A stretch of 64,000 nucleotides of DNA, taken from Chiridota heheva. Taxonomy: Eukaryota > Echinodermata > Holothuroidea > Apodida > Chiridotidae. The first letter of the stretch is position 1; every line of letters starts with the position of its first letter. The notes under the pieces were generated by a model. That model had not been told where the DNA came from. It was given only the letters and a program-made list of their open reading frames with translations, and ran no database searches. Below, piece after piece: positions 1 through 15,300 of this stretch. Location of the stretch: the NCBI GenBank assembly GCA_020152595.1, contig JAIGNY010000456.1, forward strand, positions 156,501 through 220,500, in the 5' to 3' direction. The translations under genes and the position numbers were made by a program.

Positions 1-228
1 ATAAATCCTCCTTTTTTCGTTCTCCAAATCCTCATTTTTTTCATTCTCAAAATCCTCCTAATTCACTTCTCATACTTGAATACCCACACATAGGTTTGAC
101 AATTGTGTTCTTGGCCACCACATATTCTCAACTTACACTCATTCCTAAGCTGCACAAGCTCCTACTATATATCCCTCGTGAACACATTTGTGACCTTTTT
201 GTGAAAAGAAGACCACCACTTCACTTAC
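1..228. other. Start of intron 17, no feature seen
   Basis: T-rich intronic sequence after the exon 17 donor. I see no exon resembling the missing C-terminus here. Confidence 0.6.
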
Positions 229-324
229 CTGAGCAAACCCTAGAAAGAAGAGCTGCCTATTTGTGACCTCAATTCCTGGAAGACGTAACTCCTCCCCATG
301 TTCCCGAATCCAGTCTTCATACGC
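229..324 (-). CDS. ECE-like exon 17 (last exon inside the window)
   Basis: Thirty-two codons: AYEDWIREHGEELRLPGIEV, then TNRQLFFLGFAQ, the conserved 'Ay..w....g.e..lpgl..t..QLFF..faQ' block. The acceptor is tattttgacag and the donor CAG|GTAAGT; phase 0-0. The next exon should begin with the family 'vWC' and lies beyond position 1. Confidence 0.95.
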
Positions 325-3300
325 CTGTCAAAATACCAAAACATCAGAGACAGCTCAAGAGTACATAAACAAAGTCGGAACCTAATCAAAGTTAGCACCT
401 AATTCAATGGACACTTATTGACGTTAATGGTCACTTAATGATGTTAACGGTCACTTATTGACATTAACGATCACTTATTGACATTAACGATCACTTATTG
501 ACATTAACGATCATTTATTGATGTTAACTATCACTAATTGATATTAACGATCACTTATTGATGTTAATGATCACTTACTGACGTTAATGATCACTTACTG
601 ACGTTATAATGATCACTTATTGACGTTATTAATCACTTATTGACATTAATGATCACTTATTACACATGTTTCACAACTCAAAAAAGGAAAACATTTGCGT
701 AAACTTACAAGGTAAGCTGATTTCAGACCGCCATTATCTGCAATATTTTCACTCAACGTTAGTTTTCCATTTACCTGTAAGAATTACAAGACAAAGTGAA
801 AGCAATTCAACATCAGAGCATGTTCTCCACAGCAGCCACAATCTGGCGAACATCTGGACATTTGTAAAACAAAATAGAAAGTACTGAATCTTACTGTGAA
901 TAATGCACAAAAAACATAACAAATCTTCATAAACACAACCTGCAATTTTCCCCCCAAATTATTTTTACAGGTATTTTGTAACAGAAGTCTCCTTGCATAC
1001 TACCGTGTTAAAATGTGTACACAAGCAGGAATTTAAACAGTGCTATACCCATCCATGTAAATAGGCCCAACATTTTTGCCCATAATTTTCTGACAGGTTT
1101 CTAATATTTAAATAAAAGTTTGGCAGAAAATAACATCTTTTTTGGCAAAATTCCAATTTTTGTATCAAAAAAGAATTAAAATTTGGCAGACAATAAAATA
1201 ACAAACTTTTGGCAAGAAAAAAGTTTTGTCCAAAAATATTTGTTTATTTTCTGCCAAATTTCAACTCAATTTGCATACAAAAATTGGAAACCTCAGAAAA
1301 TTATGTCAATATCCTTTTATTATTTTGCTTTTCACTCTTTTTGAGCACTCTGCCTTTTTTGACTAAATATATCCTATCCCATTGCTTTTAACAGAATCTT
1401 TTCTCCTTCAAAGTTAATAATCTCTTCTCTTTGATGGGCAATCTCTTCCTTTTAAAGGATATCTTTTCTCTTTAAAGGATAATCTCTTCTCTTTGAAGGG
1501 TGGCCTCTTTTCTTTGAAGGATATTCTCTTTTTTTTTTCAAGGTTAATCTCTTTTCTTTGAAGGATAATCTCTTCTCTTTGAAGGCTAATATCTTTTCTC
1601 TTTGAAGGATTATCTTTTTTCTTTGAAGGATATTTTGGGAATTGGGAAAATGCTCCACCAAATCTAGTCTAGGATCATCCTTAGTCGGGAAAAGAGCCAG
1701 AAGGGGAGAGGCTCCAAATTTTTAAAATTTCTTTGCTTTGTCCCAATTTGTGTCTTCCCCGCCCCCTCCAAAAAAAGAAGTATTTTCCCAGACATTTAGC
1801 GACAAATGTTTCTCCTCTCAAATGTATGAACTCCAAACAAACATTATCAGGTGGGTGGAATGTCCCTACACAATCCCTGCCTATGCCTAACTCACTGGCT
1901 TGTCATGAACTGTATATTCGCTGTATTGGTCCACTATACACTGTGCCTGATCTTTGAAGTTCTGGATCGTGCCATTGTTCCACCAAATTTTCATGTTCCC
2001 ATCTCTGTCATATTCTCGTCCTTTGTCGTCAAACGCGTGAATCATTTCATGACCCATCACCACCCCCATGCCGCCAAAGTTGAGGGCTCTGTGAGAAACA
2101 GGAAAAAACGTAGTATGAGTGTTTGTTCAACTTAGTATCTCACAATGTATCAGTTAGGGTGGGGATTGAAGGTTTCTCAGAGAGAAGCAAAAACTATTGT
2201 AATTATTATTCTTACTTTTAAAATATTTTGGTTGAGGTGTGTAATTTATTTCTACTTATATTACCCCCCCCCCTCCCCCCTCCCCTCCCAGTGGTACTGC
2301 CTTTACCAGCTAGTTTATCTCATGGAATACAGGTAAAACAAGCTAAATTCTTTTGTTTTCAGCAAACTTTCAAAATAAAATAAACTTCTTCAAACACACA
2401 GACTACTCTGATCAAATCCTTATAACTTTTTTCAAACATATAAACTACTCTGGTCAAATTCCTCAACCTTTTTCAAACAGACAGATTACTCTGGTTAAAT
2501 TCCTCAAACTTTTTTAAATACATAGATTACTCTGGTCAAATTCCTCAAACTTTTTTAAACACAGATTATTCTGGTCGAATTCCTTAAACTTTTTTAAACA
2601 CAGATTACTCTGGTCAAATTCCTCCAACTTTTTCAAACACATAGAATACTCTGGTCAAATTCCTCAAACTTTGTCATATACATAGATTACTCTGGTCAAA
2701 TTTCTCAAGCTTTGTCATATACATTGATTTCTCTGGTCAAATTCCTCCAACTTTGTCATATACATAGATTACTCTGGTCAAATTCCTCCAACTTTGTCAT
2801 GTACATAGAATACTCTGGTCAAATTCCTCCAACTTTGTCATATACATAGATTACTCTGGTCAAATTCCTCCAACTTTGTGATGTACATAGAATACTCTGG
2901 TCAAATTCCTCAAACTTTGTCATATACATAGATTACTCTGGTCAAATTCCTCAAACTTTGTCATATACATAGATTACTCTGGTCAAATTCCTCAAACTTT
3001 GTCATATACATAGATTACTTTCGTCAAATTCCTCAAACTTTGTCATATACATAGATTACTCTGATCAAATTTCTCATAAACATTTGCAAACACATAGCTA
3101 ACTCCTTCTTTCTCTTACACTTTTTCAAACACATACATTACTCTGGTCAAATTTCTTATAAATGTTTCCAAGCACAGACTACTTTTATCAAATTCTGTTG
3201 TTCATTATTTTGTTAAAATTATTCAAAAAACTACAAAGAATATCATTATGTCCACATGTATTCAACTAAAAAATAAAAACTCACTTTGGGTAGGCCTTGT

Positions 3301-6300
3301 CATAGAAAGGAGCCTGTAAAATACCTGCTGGAAAAACTGTAAGAAAAGAAAGAAAAAAAATAAAAAATAAAAAAATATATATATATATATATATATATAC
3401 TTTTCCTTTTAATTCTATTTGAGTCTTGCAGTGGAGCTGAGGGAATGGATTGACCCTCAGATCAAGCTTTGCAGTAAAAAAAAACCCTCCCCCCCCCCTT
3501 CCCCACCACACACCTGCTGTAGACAACCAGTGGTGTAGCTAGGGCTCTACGGGCCGGGGGCAAGTAGGGCCTTTTTCATAGGCCCCCAAATCCAGGCCCT
3601 TCTTAGAGGGTGATTACCCCCTTAGTTATGCCACTGTGGAGAAGCCTCCCCCTTCCACAGTCTCCACACCCCCTAGCGGTTCTTATGACAAAATGCTTTG
3701 TGATGGTGTATTTCAAAAGGAAGAAAATGAACTTCTTTTTTGAACTTTTCATTTTCAATTCACCTAATAATATTCTACTGCAAGAATTTCAAATGTGCAT
3801 GCAAAACATATCTTACCTTTATCACATTTATTCCTTGAAAAATATAAAATAAATAGTCATAATTTGGCAGAAATGAAAAAATTGGGATGTTTGCTGCATT
3901 CCTGGTAACAATGAGAATCTAGGTGGCAATGAGTGTAATTCATTATTATTATTTTTTATTTTTTTATATTTTTTTGGGGGGGGAGAAATATTTTACAAAT
4001 TTGGACATAATTCACAAATTTGGGCATTACCAGTGCCATTTTTGCTCAAATTAATCCATCTCTCATTTTCACAATTTGAGGAAGGGGTATTTAACCCCCC
4101 TTTCTTCCTTCATATATACACAGCTGTGTCATAAAGCAGCGATCTTACCCATCTCATTCTTGTTGGCACTGTAGTAGGCGTTCACTGTGGGCGGGGTCAT
4201 GTCCCATTGCTTCCTGTCCGAAGATTTTCTAAGAATGGAAAGTTGGCTGTCTATCAAAAACTTGAAGACGGCGACACTGTTGTCGAAGAACTCTGTTTCA
4301 TTGATTTCTAGCTACAGGAAAGAAACGGAAACAGTAAATGCTGAGAACTTTTTCATTTTTTTACAAAAAGGTGAAAGTAAGGAAAACGCGAATTGAATAG
4401 AATGTAAAACAGTAGAAAAGTCAAGTCGAGTTTCCAGAGCAACAATTGACCTCTCTTGAGCTAGTTGATTGACAGCTTTTTCAACCAATCACCACAAGAA
4501 TTTGCCTAACAACAAAATCTGTGTAACTATGTGGGGCAAAAATCCTATGCGTTACCTTTACAGTACAGCTAGCTAGAGGCAGTCAATGCAATACACTGCA
4601 TTAAACAAATTTCTGCACACAAGACTGAGTTGAGTGACAGACAAGATGGTGAACATAACTTGCACCTACAGACTTTGTAAATCCGATTCCTGTTAATACG
4701 CAAAGCTGTTAGCAAGATAATTTGTTTGTATTCCTTGTGTTATAAACTCTCAAGATCCACAGAAGTGCCATAGATGGATCAAAGCTTGCAGCAGGCCACA
4801 CGAACATCTTAATATCAATGCATTGGTCATGCATGGTTGCGGATTTGAGGTTTGTTTGATCGACCTACTTACCGCGTTGCTATGGTAGGCGTGGCCTATT
4901 TCCTTAATCAGAGAGATCAATTTTCTGAAGACAACTTACAAACTGCAATAAGTTTGTCAAAGAAATCTGTGCCATTGCTGTGAAGTTATAGGAATGGAAG
5001 TTTTTCAAAGAAAGGATTACAAGGAAGGATGGGATGGAAAGCTGTCAATTGAATCATTTTTTACATAATTCGGTGGAATTTCTTGCTCATTTTATACTTA
5101 AGAAATAAACTACAATTACAAGCTCATTGTTGATAATAACCGACAAGCCCAAAATAATTTGCAGAATAATGAGCTCGGCTTCGACTCGCCCATTATTTTT
5201 CAAATATTTGGGCTAGCCACTTATTACCAACATTGGGCAAGCAAGAGCAGTTTATTCTATTCTATTACCATAAAATGAAAATATTTTGCAATTATTTGGC
5301 AAAAAATGACAAAATCTTAGACAAAAGTGAAATATTATTTTTGATAAAATTAGACATTCCAATACAGTAAACGGGCAAGCTATCTAAATTTGTTTATTCA
5401 TAAGCAATCGTATTAACCAATCACAAATTACTTGTGGTTTCTGTCTGTATGCATGATGACATTTCTGACGGATGACCAACAATGACAAATTTTTTTCCAA
5501 GGAAGAAGGATATCAGTGTTTATTAACTCACTTAACAATATGTTTGAGATTATTTACAATAACATTTCGACTTAGAAATTCCACGGCTACATTTTAGATG
5601 GCAATAGCAATAGTATATCTGCGGCAACCGTTTTTTACAGTTCTTGAAACAGAACTGAGTGCCTAAGGTTATCGTAACTCAGTAACGCAATGTACTACTG
5701 AAGAGCTTAGCTTCGAACTTTGTGGCTGTCTCAGGATCCATTTTAATTAACCCGATATACCCAACAAAATACCGTAAGTTATAGCAGTTACAGATAAGAA
5801 GAGGCTTGTGGTCAAAATAAAAACCCAAGTAAGAACCTTCTCAACCATTGACACTGACACAGCGGTGTTTATCTTTAGACTTTAGTGTAGACTTTACAGT
5901 TACCGACTCAAGGCCGTTTGTTGTTACACAGTGTTTAGTGTATGTGTCGTGTCGTCGTACAATTTCTATCTCTGTAGGCCTATGTGTACACTGTGTGTTG
6001 ATAATGCTAATGGCTGACTGGAGACTACTGACATTAGTGTAAATTGGGACGTGCAAGAATATTTGTTGAATTTTATTTTTCTAGTTCAGTTATGACTTGA
6101 CTCAAGACTGTTAAACAAAGATGCACTCAGTGTATTAATCTACTGTACACTTTGATAGAAGTTAAAACATTTTACCCCATACCTGCATGGTATATAATTG
6201 TAGATTAATAGGATGCAAATTAAGGGTTTGAATATTCAGTAGTGTTGGAAAATTGCAATTTGCATATGCAATTAGCCTGTTCGTTGAGTTATAACTGGGC

Positions 6301-9300
6301 CGCTAGCATATGCAAATGAGCCTTGTCAGCCAATCAGAAACCTAGAAAAAACAACCAGGCAGTAGGTGATAAAATGTTCAATACATAGTCAGGCAATCTC
6401 GCATATGTCATCTTGGTATCAATAAAAAGACTATGAAACAATAACAGCCTAGAAAGAGTTTAGAACAATCTATGAATTTGGGAATAAAAAGTTCTTTTAG
6501 TTTCCAACAATTATATGACTGATCAAACTGAGGAATTTTCGATATATGCTTAAAGGAAAGGTATAGCCCATAAATAAAATCAGAAGTGAACGCTGCCAAA
6601 CTGGTAACGCCACTTCTGTTTTTCAATTTTCCTTATTGACTGCGAGAAATCTGTGTTGTTATCAATCACACATTCACCAGACCAAACATAGGGCCTACAT
6701 GTGTTATCTATAACATCACAGATTTCTCGCAGTCAATAAGTAAAATTGAAAACCGAAGTGGCGTTACCAGTTTGGTGGCGTTCACTTCGGAGTTTATTTA
6801 TGGGACAATACCTTCCTTTAATTTGTGATTTATGACTGGGCAGACAGCTCAACAGTTTTATGTAATTTTTTTTTTTATTTCCTTCCAAAATCTCATTCTG
6901 TGAAAATGAAGAGAAAAAACTACTCTCACCAGTATTTAGTTATTGTAAAAACTTGAAATCTTGAACTTAGATTCAGTAATTTATACTTCGATTTCGGTAA
7001 TTTCTCTTCGATTTTTGATCAAGTTTCTACCATTTTGGGAAAGTTCCTTCAATTGTCAGGAAATCCCTTAAAATTTTTGGGAATCTTTTTTCATTCTCAT
7101 GAATTTAAATTTTCTTCATTTGGGGAAATTTATCTTCAATTGTTGGGAAATCTCTTTCAATTTTAGGAAAATTTCCTTTATTTTAGGGTAAATTTTCTCA
7201 ATATTCAGTCAATTTTCATCAATTATCGGAAAATGCTGCCAGATTTTACCAAAATTTTCAACGATTTTACCAAATTTTCCTTCAATTATATGTTAATAAT
7301 ATTCCAGTTAAAAGAAAGCATGGAATAGGGAAGGTGAAATCCTTTCAGGGAGTATTCTCCTGCTCCCTGATCCTAAGACTGCCCTTGTAACCATCTCAAT
7401 ATGTTCAATCACATGGTTTTTGCCTACTCCCACCCTCTCCCCCTGGTACATGCTGTCAAGAATACATCACAAATTAGATGATAACTGAAAATTAGAAAGG
7501 TATTAGGCTAAATAGCAAATTTCTAATTGATTTCAATAGAATTAAAAGAATATAGCTAAGGACAGCTCTATATGCCCCCATAGAGCAGCACTCACAACGA
7601 AACCCACTATATTGCAAGCAATATGACAATTACCAAAGGTGTAGGAAGGTGGGGGACAAGCATCTTCTTCTGAGAGGATTTCACCTGGCTGGTTACGTGT
7701 CTTTTTTTCGGTTGGGAGGTAAAATATTAAGATAAAATTGAAAAAGAAAAAAAATTGGTAAAATGATTGGAAATATTTCCCCAAAATTAAGAAAACTTTC
7801 TTGAAAATTGAGAAAAAAAATCCCAAAATTAAGAAAAAGTTCCCGCAATTGAAGGAATTTTCAAGAAAAAAAGGAATATTTCCAAGATATTAAAAAAAGC
7901 TTTCTGAAAAGGAAGGAAACTTCACGAAAATTGAAGAAGATTTCCCTTTTTCACTTGCCAGTTTGTTTAATGAGAGTTTAACAGCACCACAACAGCAAGG
8001 GTCAAATTGTGCCTGAGAGGTTGGATCATTCCAAAAGTAGGAAGTAAACAGGGGGAGATTGAGAGAAACACGAGAACTAAAAGCCAGAAAGCTGGGATTG
8101 AGAAAGGAGGTGTATGGGTGAAAAAATAATGTAGAGAGAGAGAGGGGGTGGGGAAGGAGGACTTAATATGGTTGTGGAGGAAAGCATGATGAAGGAAGGA
8201 GATAATTTCTCCGGAGGGTTTTTCTGAAAGAGCTTGGCTACTGAGTTGTGGGCAGCGAGGTAAACTCTGGGAAGGTTGTACAGGGGGCAAGCAAAGAGAG
8301 TGTGATGGACTGTGAGGTCGCAATGGCAATTGTTGCAGAGGGGTGGGGGGGGGGGGGAGCCAGTAAGGAGGTGGGAGTGAGTGAGGTGGGTGTGACCTAT
8401 TCTAAGGTCAACTGATAAACTGACTTTTTCCCATCATGTGTCCAAAATTTAAAGTAAAGATTACTATATTGTTTCGAGTTTATCATACATTTCATCATTT
8501 TGTAATCTTAATACTAAAGTTAATCTTTTTAAATCAGTAATTTTATCACAGGTTCTTTATGCTGTACCCGTTTGGTATCATTTAATCTTACAGAAAGACA
8601 AAGACAGAATCAGGAAATTTTTGAAGTATACTTCAAAGATTCTTAACCTACATTATCCCATGCTTATTGATATTTTAAATGACAGGGCGAAATCGGATTT
8701 CATTGCAATGCCGACAAAAATCAACAAAGAACAAAACCATCCTTTACACAATACATTACAAAGTCATCTAGCATGTTCAAACAGAAACCTTCGAAACCCT
8801 ACCATAGTGACAAAATGCAGAATACATGTCTACAAAAATTCATTCATTTACCGTGCAGCAATTTACTTACAGACAGGAGAGTTAGAATTACTGTTTTAAA
8901 CCTTTTATCTTTGATTTTGTTTTCCTTATTTATTGATTCATATTCTTTTATTTTCTGCTATGTGTTTTAATATGTATATGCATGTACTTTTTCCTTTTAC
9001 AAATGTTTTAAATTTGTACTGGAATATTTGATAATAATAATTATAAGGCGGGTAATGTGGACGTTGTAGACACGGGATAGGTTGTGAGTAGCAGGTTTGA
9101 TCGGAATGGTGGGCTGGATGACGTGGAGTTTGTTATCAATTTGGGAGTCCCATGAGGTTTGCCAGCCTGAGTGGTCACCCTTATTACACCCCTGACAATT
9201 ACAATTACAACCACATTACTTCCGAGAAAAATCATCATGCGTATAGATCATAATTCATTGTATAGCACAGCATAGCATAGCATAGCATAGCATAGCACAG

Positions 9301-12300
9301 CACAGCACAGCATAGCACAGCATAGCATAGCATAGCACAGCACAGCATAGCATAGCACAGCATAGCAAGGTTTAATGTCCCGGAAGCATCCAGTGCTGGA
9401 CATTATATCAAGACGACCACAGCATTTGATAACCAGTTGTGAACTCACTGGTTGCAGACCCACCGGGATACCAACCCAGGATATGCGGATGAAAGGACAA
9501 AGCACTAACCACTACACCACGAAGGTCTGTTGGTATAGCCTACCTGACCTGGTTTGTATGCAGATTAAGTGGGGGCGATTCCACGCTCAGTGACTGACGT
9601 TACAATTATGGAATTTCCCCCACTCAATCAGCATGTATTACAAATAACTTTTTGGATCTGTAAGTGCACAGGCGGTCAAAATTGGGTCAGACAATACTTA
9701 TTTTCAAGAAACGATGAACAACAGTAGATTGTACGTACTGATTCGTACGATGAGTCCAGGGCCTCTTGGTCAAGAATGTAATCTGGGAAGCCAATCAGAT
9801 CAAGGATCGCGCTTGCCTGAAAAGGAGAAAGTACAAACATGAAATCAAACTCCAAGCTCATTTCAAAGTCGGTCAATGTTTCATACCTAGAACTACCATT
9901 TATTCCGTATCCTTCCATTTTCATATCAGAACTTATGACCAAGCGTTGTAGGATATTCACCAATGATAGAATACATCAAAACTTTTAGGATTGTAGAAAA
10001 GGAATTAACTCTTAAGTTACATCGCAAATGCTGCTTCCCTCTTTACATCCAAGAATCAGTTAAAACAACCCATTTTGTCAAAAATGCCAGCAGGGGTGTA
10101 GCATCCGGGGTGTGTGTGTGTGTGTGTGTGGGGGGTGGTCACACCTCCCCCATTTAAATTTTGATTGATATCTGTCATGAAATTTGGGGAATCGTCCAAT
10201 ACAGGGATATTTTCCATGGCAACTTGCTTGTTAAACTTTCAAGATATAAAACATTTTTGTGTACATGAATTAACCCTTACTCTACCACGCGGCGATATTA
10301 TCGCCGTTTTGGGTGCCCCGTCTTTGGCCCCGCCTCCCGAGCGCATTTTCAAAATAGTGCTGGTAGAGTAAGGGTTAATCAACCCGCGACATATGCGCCA
10401 ACCCGAAAATATAGGCAGCATGATCCCGGTGGGCGGCCCAGCGGGTCCCGAAAGCGAAAGGGGCCCGACTTTTCTGCCTGGAAGACAGAGGACCCTTCAA
10501 TAATCACGTCTTGATTAACCCTTACTCTACCACGCGGCGATATTATCGCCGTTTTGGGTGCCCCGTCTTTGGCCCCGCCTCCCGAGCGCATTTTCAAAAT
10601 AGTGCTGGTAGAGTAAGGGTTAAGGTCGTGATCCTGAGGCAATAGAATATTAAAACACATTTTTTCATCTGAAAGGACAATCATTAACACCTATCCACTA
10701 TCAGATACGCCAACACATGCAATTCGTAATTCTTAGGTCTTAGCGTGACAGTATCAATACGTTTAATCATAATTTTTTGAACAATGTTTTGTTTTACTAT
10801 ACTTGTGGGATTTTTAATTGTCGGATTTGCTGGATCAGCCAGGCAGGTTTATATAGACCTATATGTAAACAAAAGAACAAGAACATAAATCTAACTGTCC
10901 GTACCTGCTATATTAAGTTTTTTTGGATTCGAGACTCTACTCGTTTAATTAAAGGGTTTACAGGGATTGCAGCTTCGGCAAGGTAAAGTTTCTTTTATTG
11001 AGAGCAACAATTATCTCGTAATGCAAGCAGTGCACCAGGATATGCCAGTAGAGGGGTATAGTTTTCCCAAAATTGGAAAAATATGCTATTAAACACACAA
11101 ATCTTTCCTATCAGTACCTGACAAATAAAATAAAAATCCCTGATGGGAAGTACACTGGTAAAAGGGTTTGAGAAAATGGGGCATAGTTTTGATCTAATAT
11201 AGCCTAGCTGATCTAAGAGAATTTTGTTTGTATCAATAAAATTACACTACATATGCAGTGGTGTAGGAACTAAGGCAATAATTTTATTGAAAAATTAGAG
11301 GGACCAAGTACCAATTTGGCTCCCGAATATAATAAAGGTCCAAAGAATTAATTTTGAATAGTCAAGATTTCATGCATGGCTTCTTTCCCTCCAGAAATCA
11401 TCAATTTTCAGGAAATCTACCCTTCCATGATGCGGCTTTCTTTTATGAAATATGGGTAGTTCTTTTCAAACAGATAACTCAAGAACAAACATTCTATGCT
11501 AATTCTGATCGAAATATACCCCTCCAAATACCTAACAGAGCTTCCGGGGGATTCGCCCCCAGGAACCCCACCAGGGCTTTGCCCCTGGACCCCACTAGGA
11601 GCTCTAAGGCGGGCCCCTTGAACCACACGCCGCGAAGCTATGCACTCACACTAACCACGCTGGCGCCAGCTAACATACACACAATTTGTCTGGAATTTTG
11701 ACCGCACACCCCCTCCCCACCCAAAGTACCCTAGCTACACCCCTGAATGCCAGACCTGTCTACAATGTATTACGTGATTCCAAGCACCAACCAATAAACG
11801 TATCCATTACCTTGTCCTTCGCAGCGATTCTCGTTTCATCGTCCATCCAATCCAACTCAGGCAAATTTCTTTTGAATGCTGATCGTATTTCTTCCACCAT
11901 CTCTGATGCCTACTTAAGAGAAAGGAGAGAATGTCATTTACCAATGGATAATTGTGAAATTATTATAATTTAGACCCAGATTTAGACAAAGAACACAATG
12001 TGAAATTCCAGAGAGAAATAAAAAGAATAACATTGAGGCATGTGAGTGGATGTTCAAAAAGAAAAGAAAACAGAAATAAAATTGATCTGACGCCAAAGGC
12101 ATCTCTAGCACGCAGCATCAAAAGTAGCACAACTCCTTGTGGTGTGGGGTCCAGGGGCCCGCTTGAGGAATTTGCAATTTTGGGGGCCAAAAAACACCCT
12201 TCAAAACAATGAAATTTCACAAATTGCACACAATTCTAAAACAATGTTCTCATGGCAAAAAAGATGACAAGATCTACCTTTATATGTAAATTTTCTCCAA

Positions 12301-15300
12301 GCAAGTTTTTGGTGAAATATTGTTCCCTTTCCCTGTTTCAAACAATCACAAAAATAAATACATAATATTTTTCCCCCCGATTTTGCGATTTACAACTTTA
12401 GTAACGTTAATCGCACGTTGTGGGTTAGTTGCCATTTGCATCGTATGCACATGGGACACTATACCAACAGTACATGCACTGCTGACATACAACAAGTCTG
12501 TCACATGTGGTGTTTACCAAGATTTGTTTCAAATGCTATGGCTTACAGTGATTTCACATTTGATTTATTTGCATTTTGTGGCTGCTATAACAAATATGAT
12601 TAAGTAACTGCTGCAGACAATTCTTTGACCGTATACTATTTATAACCTATATGAAAGCTTTAAAAGAAAATTTTACAGACAATTTGATTGGAATAAAGTC
12701 GCAACCATTGCACACAATAATCCTAATACAGCCAGTGAGCATAGCAGTAAATTGCTATATGGAGTACGGCAATACTAGGATTATTCCAAATAACCAATGA
12801 AGAAAGGAATGTGTACACTTTTTGTCAGCCAATTAGCATTATATTGCATATCAACATCATCGGTATTTACCAGTGTCAAAAAACGGACCTGGTTAATAAA
12901 AAATGGAATGTCTTAAAAAAAAAATTGTTTTAATAGTTTTCCGCTAAAAAACAGAAGTCTCACATGCTTGTACTTTACTTTTTTTTAGTCGTAGTCATTT
13001 TCATACATCATCACTAATGCATGTTTTTGAAAATTTTACAACTTGAATTTGTCATAACTTAAAAACTTTAAGTGATAATGTGATCATTTAAAGCCTTGTT
13101 TTGCTCAGAATGTAATGCTCTTTTATGTGGGGAAAATAATCTCTACCTGTCCATAAAAATACACGTAAAAATAATCTCTACCTGTCCATAAAAATACACG
13201 TAAAAATAATCTCTACCTGTCCATAAAAATGCCAGTAAAAATAATCTCTACCTGTCCACAAAAATGCCAGTAAAAATAATCTCTACCTGTCCATAAACAT
13301 ACGCGTAAAAATAATCTCTACCTGTCCATAAAAATGGCAGTAAAAATAATCTCTACCTGTCCATAAAAATACCAGTAAATATAAATCAACCACTAACCGT
13401 TTCTTTACTTTTCCCCTCAAATGCGGTCCTAACAAACAGCGCTCCCAGCGCATCTCCCAAATTCTCGTCCGTAGCTCGGATGCAGTCGCGCCACTTGGGA
13501 TTTGGCGATTTGGTTCCTTGGAGAACTTCCTCATACTTGGATTTTGCTTTTTGGAAATCTTCTCCGAGAAGTCCCACATTGTCGACGACTGCTTGCCAGA
13601 TCATGTAGTTGTTTACTACCCTGTGTTGTAACAAAAGAAGAAATATTTGACTTAGATGTCTTGACTTAATTAAATGGGTGAAGCAAGTCCATCTTATATT
13701 AAAGAGGACTTCAAAAGAAACAAAATGGTGGAGAAAGCATTCAAAGATCTTACTTTGTTAAGGAGATATTTAAGTTCTGTATCATTTGTGTAGAAACGAC
13801 TGAAATCAGACTAGTTGTGATGTTAAATCCCCAGATCCCTTAGTCTTCATGTATTCTATCATAATTTTTCCTGCAATTTTGTGGCTTAAAAACCATTAAA
13901 TATGTCAGGAAAGTAGTAAAACAGAATCTAGTAATTATTATTTATCACCTGAAGAAAGTTGGAGGAAAAATAATTCAAATAGTAAAAAACTTAAATGAAT
14001 TTTTTTTTTATAATACATTAACAATTGTTAAGAAAGTGAGGATTAGGAGGCCAACCTTCCATAGTAGACTTACTACACCAGTCATTTCTACACAGATAAA
14101 ACGTAACTTTTAAAATCTCCTTAACGGAATAAGATTTTGAAGTAGTTTCTTCACCATTTTGTTTCTATTTAAGTCCTCTTTAAAAAAGAAGTAAGGGTGG
14201 CAAAACTATGAAAAACATCACTTTCTATGACATCACTTGAGCCATAACATGGAAAAAACAATAATGAATACACATGCACGTATACATGACGAGTAAAACT
14301 GGACGGTACCGTAATACTTATGATGAAAGCACCCATGATTGGTAGCATAACAGACATCACAAAGGATGCAAATCCCCTTGCCGCTAATAACACTTTCCAC
14401 CGTATGTCACAACTGCTATCCCACCCTGTTCTTGCATGATGTCCCATCCAATATCCCTCCCTACAGGAAATCCAGATACAATTCCACCACATGACCCATA
14501 TGCCATCACACCTGCAATCAAGATGACATCTCACCATATGCCTTGCCACCCTCTCCCATATACCATGTCACTCAGTCCCACATGCCATCCCTCTCTGTTA
14601 CATATACCATGTCACCTTATTCCACATCACATCCCTCCCTTTACCATGTGCCATCCTACCCTGTCCCACATGCTATCCTTCCATGTACCACGTGCCATCC
14701 CACCCTGTCCTACAGGCCATTCCATCCTATCCCACCATGTCCCATGTGCCATCCCACCTTAAATCCAGATGACATGCCATACCGTCTCACATGGTTTGTC
14801 CCACATGCCATCCCACCCTTGCCATGATATCCTGTTCCACATTCCATGGTACCCTGTCCTGCATGCCACCCTTCCCCACATGCCATCCCATACTGTCCCA
14901 CATTTAATCCCATCTTGTCCTCCATGTCATCCCACCTTCATCCTATCTATCAATCATTCTCCAATATTCCACCCAATGATCTTTCCTGTCACTCCCATCC
15001 CTCTATTCTATAAGCTGAACATGCTCCATTCACCTACCATCCCCCTTTACCTGCCATCCCCTGTTCATCTACCATTCTCCATTCACCTACCACCCCCTTT
15101 ACCTGCCATCCCCTGTACATCTACCATTCTCCATTCACCTACCATCCTCTATTCACCAACATGCCCCATCCCCCATTCATCTACCATCACCCAATCACCT
15201 AACATTCCCCTAACATCATCCATTCACCTACTACCCCAACCCACCTTTTGCCATTCAATCATCTACCAAATATACTCTTAACCAACTCATCATTCCAACC

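Noticed and set aside
1-228. The missing C-terminal exon of the ECE-like gene
   Set aside because: No minus-strand frame shows the family WC start or the terminal CxxW.
11686-11973. A 95-codon plus-strand frame at 11.7-12.0 kb
   Set aside because: It is the shadow of minus-strand exon 11 and its flanks.
14543-15281. Pro/His/Ser-rich frames up to 170 codons
   Set aside because: Degenerate C-rich minisatellite; composition reflects the repeat.
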